64,000 nt of DNA from Eublepharis macularius (Eukaryota; Chordata; Lepidosauria; Squamata; Eublepharidae). The stretch is taken from assembly GCF_028583425.1 (NCBI RefSeq), contig NC_072801.1:61271766-61335765 (forward strand), read 5' to 3'. This document shows, piece by piece, positions 55,741 to 64,000 of the stretch. Position 1 is the stretch's first letter. Each line of letters begins with the position of its first letter. A model generated the notes under the pieces. That model had not been told where the DNA came from. It was given only the letters and a program-made list of their open reading frames with translations, and did no database searches. Made by a program: the position numbers and the translations under genes.

Positions 55741-56587
55741 TATGTGACATATTTAGACATATTTAGAGAGAGTAGGGAAGTTGCTACTACTCATATTTTA
55801 TCTGGTAAACACTGTGGCTCCTTTTCAAACAAACATATGCTAATGAACAGAGTTATTACTTTGGGTAATAACTGGAGACACACACACACACAGTCTAGCA
55901 AGAAAAAGGTATTTTCTGATGAGGGGTTTTGGAAGCATTAATTCTAATTTTAGGGAAAGAGCTTATAATAGTAAATATTAATGCTGAACACTTTAGTACT
56001 TACTAGAGGCTTGCTTAATTATTACTGAATTACTCCCGTAAGGCAACTGGGACCTTAGCAACCACCTAACAACAGTCTGACAGAAGTGATTGTGGATTGG
56101 CATGTTTGAACGTCATTTCTCATGACTGAAAATGACACAATGCCAGTGGCACTCAAAGAGTGACATGGGCAGCCCAATCCTAAGAAGGGCACGGAAAGTG
56201 AACAGGAACCGAACTAAGGCTTGCGAGGGCGCATCTAGCCCGTACGCCCGCGTAAGTGGCCTTCCGCCCGCGCTGGGACGCGGCGCTGGCCCGCCGGCGG
56301 GCCAGCACCGGTGCAAGCCACAGGCGCCCGGGCGGCGGCGCAGGAGTGGCGTAGAGCCCTACGCCGACGCAGGGGGGGGCGGGGAGCAAGGCGGGGTCGG
56401 AGTTAGTCCGCTCCCTAAGCTCCTCCAGAAGCGGGAACGCCCACAGCGGCGCAAAAAAGCTACGCCACGGAAAAAGAAGGCGTAGCCCATAGGCGTCCAT
56501 GGAACGGCGAAAAATCAGCCCCCTCTCTGAGCGCCCCGCCCCGCCCCTATGGCCCGAAGGAGCATAGGATGAGAACTATCCCGGGGA

Positions 56588-56691
56588 CCAATCAGCGTGC
56601 GCGCCCGGCGTGGACGAGCCCCCCTCTCTGCACCCAATCACCTGCGACCGCGCCCTACAAAACATCCGGCCAGCGCCGCCCAAACCCCCAG
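56588..56691 (+). promoter_or_regulatory. Promoter-like sequence and short first exon
   Basis: CCAAT boxes at 56588 (ACCAATCAGCG) and 56634 (CCCAATCACC), a TATA-like CTACAAAA at 56655-56662, and a consensus donor CCCAG|GTAAGTGAG at 56692, all on the plus strand with usual spacing for the boxes. If real, the first exon would be very short. Confidence 0.35.
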
Positions 56692-57013
56692 GTAAGTGAG
56701 CACTCGGCCGGAGGCTCTGCCCGTCTGCTGAGTGGCATTGCCCCTTTGAAAACCGAAACGGGCTGAGGGCATTCACATTGGCAGGCGCAGAATGCACTCG
56801 GGGGACTTTGCGAAAAACTGGGGGAACTTCGCATAAAGGGGAAGAGGTGCAAATGTCTGCCTAACTCTCTTTCTACCGTGATAGAAAGAATGACTCCACA
56901 GCTAACTGATGCATGCTAGTTGCTTCTAACTAAGCACAAACAAACTAACCCTTCCGTGGCAGAAGGGAATGACACTTTGCAAATTAACCGCATGCTCTCC
57001 CGTTTCCTTGCAG

Positions 57014-57065
57014 GTGCCCTGACTCTGGCGCTCCCACCTGGTGATGACCGACGGAGCGCTGACAG
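57014..57065 (+). other. Possible start-codon exon in the GC-rich block
   Basis: Acceptor CGTTTCCTTGCAG, then 52 bases with ATG at 57044 (MTDGALT, phase 1 end), then donor ACAG|GTAAGGAGG. A next acceptor TTTTTCCCCCACAG ends at 57427; the frame would read GTSRAWLLPRAPPS and on, rich in Arg and Lys (PRQPKRKPALSSAIKR). AATAAA follows at 57567 with a GT-rich stretch after it. No known protein recognised. Confidence 0.25.
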
Positions 57066-57566
57066 GTAAGGAGGAGGTGGGGGGGCATTCCGCAGATTAG
57101 TGCAAACCGCCCATTCACCTGAACCCACCCGCTCACTTGCCTCTTTGGGTGAGGCCCAGCAGGGGTGGGGGGCAACCATGGCCGCCCCTGGCTGCCTCAG
57201 AGGCAGGCGCCTCGAAAACCACATGTGGCCAGGTGTTTGTTGTGACCAGCTCATTCCCTCCCATAAAGGTAAAGGCTTCCCAAGGCTGAGTGCATCCTCG
57301 CCAGACCGTCAGGCATCAGCTGCTGCCCTCGACCATGTGCAACCCCCCCCCCCCCGGATGGCGGAGTGTGGGGCTTGCCTTGCCAGTGGAACGAGGCAAA
57401 GCCCACACGTGTCTTTTTCCCCCACAGGCACGTCCAGGGCATGGCTGCTCCCCCGCGCCCCGCCCTCCCCAAACATCTCTGACGGACGGTTGGCTGCAGC
57501 CCAGGAAGCACCGTCGCGCCGCGGCCTCCCTCGCCAGCCTAAACGCAAGCCCGCTCTTTCCAGTGC

Positions 57567-57572
57567 AATAAA
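57567..57572 (+). terminator. AATAAA poly(A) signal
   Basis: AATAAA followed after about 20 bases by GTCTTCTGTGTCTGCG, a GT-rich downstream element. It could end the transcript suggested above. Confidence 0.35.
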
Positions 57573-57789
57573 ACGAGATGTACAACAACTGTCTTCTGTG
57601 TCTGCGAGTCTGACTTCGTCCTCCGCCCCTCCCCCAACACTCCCGTCACATCTCCCCACCTGCACATTGCCACAAATGTATCCGACACACCCCGTCCTGC
57701 CTCCCCGCCCCCTCCCTCCCCTCACAGTAACACCCCCTCCCTCCCTCCTCCTCCCCCCCTCCTCCTCTGTATTTGACCAGTGTCTGTAC

Positions 57790-57916
57790 CACCCATCTGC
57801 CGAAGAGAACTTGATTCTCAGAAGCCTATGCCACAATAAAATTGGATAGTTTTAAAGGTGCTACGGGACCCTTTTTGAATTCGCTACCACAGGCTAACAC
57901 GGCTAACCCCCCTGTA
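57790..57916 (+). mobile_element. Family P right-arm fragment in GC-rich block
   Basis: CTGCCGAAGAGAACTTGATT, ATGCCACAATAAAATTGGAT, AAAGGTGCTACGGGACCC and CAGGCTAACACGGCTAAC. Only the right arm and tail are present. It divides the GC-rich block in two. Confidence 0.75.
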
Positions 57917-58657
57917 TCTATGGCCAGGTAGAGGGTTGGGGCGGGGCATGTGAGCGGGGAGGGGGATCAATCCCCGGTGGGGAGAGTAGCTGGCACCCGA
58001 TAAGCCAGGGAGAGGGTGGTGCGAGCTGCCGCTGCAAGGGGGTGGGAGATGGCAGGGGAAATGGTCCGCTCGCGGGAACCCTAGCCCCCACCAATGGAGA
58101 ATCCAGGGTGGTGGCAGGCGGATGCCATATCCCGGGCAGGAGGTCTCGCGCGCCTGGGGAGGGTCGCCCCCATCGCAGCCGCAGCCCCAGCAACACAGTC
58201 CCATGAGCGGCCGCCTCCCAGAGTGGGTCCAGCCCCTCGGGCGTCTGCAGCAGCCCCATTGGTCATTCCAACACCTTCCACCCCAGGGCGTCCTGCCTCG
58301 CATCCAATCCTGTGGAGCAGTTGCCAGCCTCCCACGCCAACAGGCCATGGTTGTTGGGAGGGGTGGGGTGTGCCTCTCAAGTCCGTGCCGAAGCCCTGCT
58401 CGGGCAGCTCGTCGCCATCCTCGACCCTCCGGCCCCACCCGCTGCAGCAGCTCCACCCGCCCCAGAGGCACCCCTCCCTCGGGCCCAGTTGCGTGCGAGA
58501 GGCCGGGCCCGTGGACGGCCAAGGGGGTCCGGCCGCCGGCCTCGCCGGTGACCGCCGCTGCCGCCTTGGGGGTGGGGTGGGGTGTTTTGCTGCACAGGCG
58601 GCTCTCCTACACGCCTCCCCTTCCTCACGTCTGCTGGGGGAGGTGGGATGATATAAT

Positions 58658-58663
58658 AATAAA
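58658..58663 (+). terminator. AATAAA poly(A) signal
   Basis: AATAATAAAGG followed by GTGCAATGGGTGTCTGTGTT, a strong GT-rich downstream element. It lies after an Arg/Gly-rich frame that ends at 58551 (RGRARGRPRGSGRRPRR). Confidence 0.4.
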
Positions 58664-59554
58664 GGCTGATTTCTGTGCAATGGGTGTCTGTGTTCTTTGC
58701 CTTGGGATGGGGACGAGGGGGCAGGCCCGCTGTGTCTGCCTCTTGGTGGCGGCCTCAGGCCAGCCCTCCCCTTCGGCGCCACTTGGGGGCTGTCCCCTGC
58801 TGCCAGAGACTGGCTGCTGCCCTGGATTCCTCATGGCAGGGCGCCTGCCAGTCCCATGCCAACCTCTCTGGACGCGGCCGCCACGGACTTGGTGCTACAT
58901 TGGGCAAACGGGGGAAAGGCTTCTCAGACTACGCCCACCCCTCTCCTTCCCGACTGCGAGCCCCGCCCGACACACGAGCCGAGGCAGTCTGCCAGCATGG
59001 GCGCGGTTTGCCTGCTGCTCTGGGGCCTGGCCGGGATCGCGTGCTGCCCATAGGCTGCGCCTTTCCTGGCCCCTCCCCCTGATGCTTGTCAGGAACAGCG
59101 CCCTTTGGCTGCGCCTGGCGGCGGCCGTGCATCAGACCCGCCCACAACACTTTCTGGTTCTCCAAAATTGCATCTCTGCGCCGCTGCGGGCGCCGCTGCG
59201 GCCACACTCTGCTGGCACAGGATCCGGCCCGGCGGCGCCGCCACACCACCAGTGCAGCCGCGTCGGCGTTGGGGCCAGCCATAGGATTGCGCTGTCAGTC
59301 ATTTAGGGATGTAAGCAGGGCAGTTCCCTTCTCCCCATCAGCTATAAGCAAAAAGAACATGGTTGACACCTCTTTATTCTCACAACAATCTTGTGAGGTA
59401 GGTTATGTGATAGAGATTGCGATTGGCTAAGCAAGGACTGCAGGGATAGGCAGTTTCCCATCCAAACTCTCTTTGCTCAGGGATAATGGAGAGTTTAGTG
59501 AGCATATTTCCCACTATTAAAACTTGGGAAACACTGAACTCCTGCCTAGCTTTT

Positions 59555-59620
59555 AAGGTTACTAGCTCCTAGCTGGGAAATACCTGGAGATTTGGGGGTA
59601 GGTGCCTGGGGAAAACGGAC
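59555..59620 (-). mobile_element. Family A fragment, antisense
   Basis: AAGGTTACTAGCTCCTAGCT then GGGAAATACCTGGAGATTTG; cut off by the next element at 59622. Confidence 0.65.
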
Positions 59621-59621
59621 T

Positions 59622-60033
59622 TTGACCAACAAAATCCAAACACATTTGCAATAAATATACCATTAAAGACAAGAATAAATAGTGCAATATAATAAACAAT
59701 GTTATGAGGTACAAAATTACAAAGATAAGTAACAAGGTTACAAGGCTGCGTTTTGCTACAGTTCACTGCAGATGGGTGAAGTGGCGGTAGTGTATAGTGG
59801 AATTGTTCCTCTTTTGTAACGTGGTACTGTCTCTGTCCGAAATTCCTCCTTACTGCTGGGAAAACCTTTACGTGGTCTCTCCAACTTAATCAATACAAGT
59901 CCACCACTCCACTCTAAGGAAGATAACTGCCTCCAACCACTCTACAGCAGACCCAGGAGCACAGCGGGTGAACTATTTATTCTTGTATTTAATAGTATAT
60001 TTATTGCAAATGTGTTTGGATTTCGTTGGTCAA
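59622..60033. mobile_element. Element with 61-bp terminal inverted repeats
   Basis: 59622-59682 and 59973-60033 are inverted copies with three differences in 61 bases (outer end TTGACCAACAAAATCCAAAC against TTGACCAACGAAATCCAAAC). The 290-base interior is not palindromic and has no recognisable frame. It interrupts a family A relic. 60034-60240 shows nothing recognised. Confidence 0.75.
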
Positions 60034-60242
60034 TGATCAATTTCGATTGCATTTAGTATTGTATTAATTACCTCCGGCAGATATTGATATTGACTAATGC
60101 CGGTGGCTGATGTTTAAATTCTTATTCAGCACTGATATTACACACACTCGCACTTCATTACAAAACCCATACAAATTATAAACATTATAATAATAACTTA
60201 TTGTACTGATTGTGATCATTACGGGGTCGTTGGTTTGCTTAC

Positions 60243-60430
60243 TATTAACCTCTAGGTGGAGCATGGGGGTCTCCCAGAATTACCACTGATCTCCATACTC
60301 TAGTCAGTTCTCTCGGAGAACATTGGGGCTTTGGAGGGTGGACTCTTTTATTATGCCCACCCCAAACCCCGCCCTCCCTAGGCTCCACCTCCAAACCTCC
60401 AGGAGTTTCCCAGCCTGGAGATGGCAAACC
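60243..60430 (+). mobile_element. Family A element
   Basis: TTAACCTCTAGGTGGAGCAT to CCTGGAGATGGCAAAC; core AACATTGGGGCTTTGGAGGG. Confidence 0.7.
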
Positions 60431-60449
60431 ACCACCCGCTTTTGCCTTG

Positions 60450-61390
60450 ACCGCTCCCTAGTGGAAGAACTTCCTGGCCGATATCCAGGAAAGAGAATAG
60501 GCAGAATGCTTCGTTCAAACTCCTGAGCGCCGATTGGCATGATCCCAAAGAATATCGGGTGGGCTCATAGAAGAAATCTGCAGTTTTATTGAGCGAGTAG
60601 TCTGTCAATTATCTAAATAGACGTGCCTATTGGCTGAAGCGGATGTATATTTTAATAACTAAACAAGGATTTGTTTTCTATTGGCTGCCAAGAGGAATCC
60701 TTCTTTCCTATTAGTTAGTCTGTTTTGCGTGGGCGGAACGCTCTGTTCAGCTCAGGGCCGAGAGGCTGAGGAGGGAAGGCGCAGCCTCCGTTGGAGCCCC
60801 GAAGAAAGGAGACGAGGGGGTAGTGGGAAGTCCCGCTTTCCCCTCCGGTGGGGCACTCTGGACACCATGGAGGACGGAATCTATGGTAGGCCCTTCTGAA
60901 ACCCTTCCATCGAAAGGCGTAAAAGGAGGGGGGAGATGGAAGGTACCATTGGGAGCGGCACCCAGTAATTCCGTTGGGGAAAGCGGATGGATAAACTGAG
61001 CCTCTCTGTGTAATGGGGAAGGCGAGGCTGATCCCTTACAAAGAGGGATGAGGCTGGAATGAACCAGAGGAATGAGAAGGAGGGGGGGTGAGTGGGCCAT
61101 CCCATTGCACAGAGAGGGGAGGGGGGGTAAGGACTATATCAATGCAATGATAGGCGTGTGGTGTGACCTGAGCCAATGTATACCGTACTCTTCTATGAGG
61201 TTTTTTCAGGCTGTACCATTCCAGTGGAGGGGGAGCTTGGGCTGTACCATTGCATTCAGAAGGATGAGCCGGTTAAATCCAAGCCTCTTTCTACTGCTCC
61301 CAAGTGGAAGCTCTTCTGCTAGCAATCTGCCACCGACAGGTTTTAATAGGAAATCCAACCTAATTGGACATTTTGCATCTAAAAAGGAAA
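60450..61390 (+). promoter_or_regulatory. CYTH2: CYTH2 promoter and first-intron start, copy 1
   Basis: Tandem copy 1 of a unit that recurs at 62050-62905. Upstream of the exon are inverted CCAAT boxes (ATTGG at 60629 and 60680) and GCGTGGGCGG at 60727-60736, which fits an EGR1 site (GCGTGGGCG) overlapping an SP1-like GC box. No TATA box, as usual for a housekeeping promoter. The downstream part runs into intron 1, with GGGCTGTACCATTGCATTCA near 61239. Confidence 0.65.
60867..60885 (+). CDS. CYTH2: Cytohesin-2 first coding exon, copy 1
   Basis: ACCATGG start in a strong Kozak context, codons MEDGIY plus one base, then donor G|GTAGGC. Human cytohesin-2 begins MEDGVYEPPDL, and its gene follows KCNJ14 on the same strand, so this is its first coding exon with the remaining exons beyond the window. 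Cytohesin-2 (ARNO) is an Arf guanine-nucleotide exchange factor with coiled coil, Sec7 and PH domains that acts at the plasma membrane and endosomes; none of those domains lies here. Only six residues and synteny support the call. An identical peptide and donor are found at 62395. Whether this upstream copy is transcribed is unknown. Confidence 0.65.
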
Positions 61391-61394
61391 AATA

Positions 61395-61840
61395 ATGTCT
61401 CACAGGGGACATCCCCAAATCACTCCCCCAAATCTCCCAACCAAATAACTGAGCTTCTTGGAGGAGTGGTGTGATAAAAATGTAAAAATCCAATAACATA
61501 AAATCCTGAGAGTTCAAATGTATCAGTTCACCATTTATTATTAGTTAGTATGCATCAATTTTTTTAAAAAAAATCTCCATTCTTTAAAGGAACTGGAGGT
61601 GATTCACAGTTCTCATACATCCTCTTCTATCCTCACAATAGTCCTGTAGAGTAGGCAAGGCTGAGACTTGGTTGGGTGTTTAGCGTGTGCATAGGGGCAC
61701 CTGTGCCTTGAAATAGTCCTGAATGACTGCAAATGATAAGGATAGGGCGGGCTCTTTCTGGACTCTTTTTTATCATAACTATTAATGAAGGGTTGAGAGA
61801 CAGCCTGCCACTACTGCCCCAGTCACAGCAGAAAATCAGT
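61395..61840. other. No gene; SINE fragment
   Basis: 61615-61675 (CTATCCTCACAATAGTCCTG then AGTAGGCAAGGCTGAGA) resembles part of a Sauria-type SINE in reverse. Nothing else recognised. Confidence 0.4.
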
Positions 61841-61844
61841 TGCG

Positions 61845-61925
61845 GGTAGGTAGCTGTGTTGGTCTGCAGTAGTACAGCAAGATTTGAGTCTCGTGGCACC
61901 CTAGAGACCAACAAGATTTCCAAGG
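61845..61925 (+). mobile_element. Family P, second subfamily, left part
   Basis: GCGGGTAGGTAGCTGTGTTG, GTCTGCAGTAGTACAGCAAG and GTGGCACCCTAGAGACCAAC then AAGATTTC. Confidence 0.7.
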
Positions 61926-62049
61926 TAGAAAATCCGTTATTATCGATGGGATGAACGTGAATATGCCCTTTGGTATTTCCTTATTAAAGGTCCGCTTAGG
62001 CCAGCATTCCCATTGAAACTAATGGGCAGACAGCGCCTCTTTCACCCGA

Positions 62050-62905
62050 ACGGCCCTTTAGTGGAAGAGTTTCCGCTTTAAGTGCACGAGAAAGGTTATG
62101 TACTTGGGTGGGACAGACTTGAGATTTTATTGAATAAGTCCCCTGTCAATATCAACGCGAAGGTGCCTGTTGGCTGCGGCGGACAAATATTCTAATGACT
62201 AGGCGGGGATCTGTTTCCTATTGGCTGCCGAGTAGAATCCCTCTTCCCTATTGGTTTCTTATGTTTGCGTGGGCGGAACGCTCTTTTCAGTGCAGGGCCA
62301 AGCGGCTGCAGGAGGAAGGCATAGCCGAAGAAAGGAGGCGAGGGGTTTGGCGGAGAGCCCTGCTTTCCCCCTCCGGTGGGGCGCTCTGGTCACCATGGAG
62401 GACGGAATCTATGGTAGGGCCCTTCTGAGACCCTTCCATCGGAAGGCGTAAAAGGGGGGGGGGGTGGATGGAAAATACCATTAGGAGAGGCGCCCGTAAT
62501 TCCCGTTGGGAAAAAACGAGTGGATAAACTGAGCCGTTCTGTGTAATGGGGGAGGCGGGGCTGATCTCTTACAAAGAGGGGTGGGGCTGGAATGAACCAG
62601 AGGAGTGAGAAGGAGGGGGTGTAAGTGGGCGAGCCCATTGCACAGAGACCGAGGGGAAGATAAAGACTATATCAATGAAATGATAGGCATGCGGTGTGAT
62701 CTGTGCCAACGTATGCCATTCTCTTCTATGAGGGTTTTTTAAGGCTATACCATTCCAGTGGAGGGGGAGCTTGGGCTGTACCATTGCAGTCAGAAGGATG
62801 AGCTGGTTAAAGCCAAGCCTTTTTCTTTTCCCTTCAAAATGGAACCCCTTTTGCTAGCATTCTGCCACCAAGTTTAAATTGGAAAGTTTTAATGAGAGAC
62901 TTAGA
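62050..62905 (+). promoter_or_regulatory. CYTH2: CYTH2 promoter and first-intron start, copy 2
   Basis: Copy 2 of the unit at 60450. ATTGG at 62220 and 62250 and GCGTGGGCGG at 62267-62276 are in the same order and spacing to the start codon as in copy 1. It is the copy nearer to the rest of the gene, so it is the more likely main promoter. The downstream part includes GGGCTGTACCATTGCAGTCA near 62772. Confidence 0.65.
62395..62413 (+). CDS. CYTH2: Cytohesin-2 first coding exon, copy 2
   Basis: CACCATGG start, MEDGIY plus one base, donor G|GTAGGG. Same coding sequence as copy 1, 1528 bases downstream, with intact Kozak context and splice donor. Both would splice in phase 1 to a shared second exon outside the window; in that case both transcripts encode the same protein and differ only in promoter and 5' untranslated region. 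The surrounding non-coding sequence has clear substitutions and indels relative to copy 1, so identity of the 19 coding bases suggests constraint or chance over a short stretch. Confidence 0.7.
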
Positions 62906-62911
62906 TCTGTG

Positions 62912-63150
62912 TGGTGACAGGTGTGTGATGTGACCTGTCAATTTAGATCATTCTGTTCTATGAAGGTTTTTTTTAAAAGGCTGTACCATTTGAGTTGGGA
63001 GGGGGGGTTGGGCTGTACCATTGCAGCCAGAAGGAGGAGACTTCCTTTTGTCTAGAACCAGCTAAGCCTATTAAAGCCAAGTCCTTGCACATGCATCTCA
63101 CCCCAGTGCAGCCACATGGAAGCTCTTTCTCTAGGTGGCCCTTGAAAGAA
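62912..63150 (+). repeat. Third, partial copy of the CYTH2 unit
   Basis: TGTGTGATGTGACCTGTCAA, TCTGTTCTATGAAGGTTTTT, GGCTGTACCATTTGAGTTGG and GGGCTGTACCATTGCAGCCA match 62690-62800 and 61155-61260. It has no exon or promoter part. Confidence 0.7.
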
Positions 63151-63187
63151 GCGCTGTCTGTCATGAATTTGACTTTTTGGACATCAA

Positions 63188-63194
63188 ATAATAA

Positions 63195-63232
<38 letters not shown>

Positions 63233-63262
63233 ATGGTAATGGTAATGGTAATGGTAATAATA
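63188..63262. repeat. Compound microsatellite (AGT)n (AATGGT)n
   Basis: About twelve AGT units at 63194-63231 run into four GGTAAT units and AATAATAAT. The predicted poly-Ser/Asn peptide is a by-product. Confidence 0.9.
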
Positions 63263-64000
63263 ATAGCAGCAAGTGGCACCCTCAAATTCAGCCTTGGTTG
63301 GTGCTGGAAATGCTGTTCTATAGCTCAGTGCAGAAATTCAACCTTTGGCAGGCTTTTGGTGTTTCTTCCACTCTGCATTGGATTTCTGCTGGTTTTAAAT
63401 CTTTGCAAGTTTGCATTTATGTACTCTGTTTATTGGAATGTCTTTGAAATTGACTGTACTGGCTCATACTGTGTAATCCTCAGTAAGAAAGGCGGGCGAT
63501 AAATAAAGTAAATAAATGAATAAAACGGGGCGGGGGGGCATTCTTGGAACTCAATCTTCTACCCTCTTATTTGTTAGCACTGAGAGGGTGTGTTTTACCT
63601 CATTGTTGTGACAGGAGCAATTAAAGGGTGCTTAGAGGTAATTGCTAAGGAGCTGATGGACTGAGACTCCCAAGACGGGGGTGTTCTCTTGCCTGAGTTA
63701 AAGCCCCATTCAATTCAGCATGGCTCGCCTCTGAATAAACCTCTGTAGGTTTGCATTGCACAAGTCTCATAAAAGGTAGAACATCCATCCAGTGCAGCTT
63801 TTCCCATCACAGCAATGCACTGTAAATTTATTTTTTATCTTATCTCCCTGAGACTCAAGGCATCTCTCTCAGCACAAAGCAATTAAATTAACAGCAATGG
63901 GACATCCTGTAAACAGTGCCGTGGGGTTTAGATTGCAGCAATCTGAGAACAGAACTGGAACCAAGGACTCCTGTACTATCTATAGAAGAGGGAATTTTGG
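63263..64000. other. No exon; SINE tail
   Basis: 63440-63525 resembles a SINE 3' end (AAAGGCGGGCGATAAATAAA). The rest, presumably CYTH2 intron 1, shows nothing recognised. Confidence 0.45.

Larger units (their letters stand above)
56167..59297. mobile_element. GC-rich block with short inverted ends; candidate DNA transposon or CpG-island unit
   Basis: About 3.1 kb that is far richer in G, C and CpG than all its surroundings. The left end GGGCAGCCCAATCCTAAG is an imperfect inverted copy (14 of 18) of the right end CATAGGATTGCGCTGTCA. It contains promoter-like CCAAT boxes, three splice-site pairs or singles and two AATAAA signals, all on the plus strand, and a family P fragment in the middle. 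No transposase or other domain is recognised. Long frames on both strands are largely compositional (Pro, Arg, Ala, Gly). It could be a mobile element of the PIF/Harbinger style, a composite of two, or a CpG island of an unannotated transcript upstream of CYTH2. Confidence 0.5.

Noticed and set aside
57100-59306. Several long open frames on both strands in the GC-rich block
   Set aside because: Stop codons are rare in GC-rich DNA; the peptides are Pro/Arg/Ala/Gly-rich, overlap each other on both strands and show no domains. One short splice-based possibility is kept at low confidence.
62973-63447. Poly-Leu and poly-Ser/Asn peptides
   Set aside because: Translations of the AGT/GGTAAT microsatellite.

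Overview
The window is vertebrate nuclear DNA, almost certainly from a squamate reptile. It carries tRNA-derived SINEs of the Sauria type, 5S rRNA-derived SINEs, CR1 and L2-like LINE pieces, and hundreds of bases of short terminal-inverted-repeat elements. Gene density is low and genes have introns. Two host genes can be named from their protein sequence and order. KCNJ14 (Kir2.4 inward-rectifier potassium channel) is complete in two coding exons at 46979-49339. The first coding exon of CYTH2 (cytohesin-2) lies at 60867 and again at 62395. These two genes are neighbours on the same strand in human 19q13.33, which supports both calls. The species cannot be told from the sequence alone.

Layout. 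1-5.6 kb: a diverged tandem duplication, a smaller tandem duplication, several exon-like pieces on the minus strand that end in good 5' splice sites, and a decayed immunoglobulin-domain exon resembling leukocyte-receptor-complex receptors. 5.6-22 kb: repeats, including a ~2-kb segmental duplication (10.2-12.6 and 14.9-17.6 kb) whose two copies took different later insertions. 22-26 kb: a CR1 3' end, then a 2.7-kb L2-like LINE inserted into a SINE. 26-46 kb: intergenic DNA packed with short DNA-transposon relics and SINEs, with a possible untranslated first exon for KCNJ14 near 27.9 kb. 46.8-50.3 kb: KCNJ14, with a 0.2-kb foldback element in its intron. 50-56 kb: SINE-rich intergenic DNA. 56.2-59.3 kb: a very GC-rich, CpG-rich block with short imperfect terminal repeats, CCAAT boxes, splice signals and poly(A) signals. 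59.6-60.4 kb: an element with 61-bp terminal inverted repeats and a family A relic. 60.45-63.15 kb: the CYTH2 promoter and first exon, present twice, plus a third partial downstream copy.

The most notable observations are: the tandem duplication of the CYTH2 promoter with exon 1, both copies keeping start codon, splice donor and an EGR1/SP1-like box; a foldback repeat at 15.44-15.57 kb whose stem carries almost only T-to-C changes, as expected from RNA editing of a hairpin before insertion; an occupied/empty site pair within the segmental duplication proving a recent foldback insertion with a 16-bp target duplication; and the GC-rich gene-like block just upstream of CYTH2. No CRISPR array, operon, rRNA or functional tRNA gene was seen.
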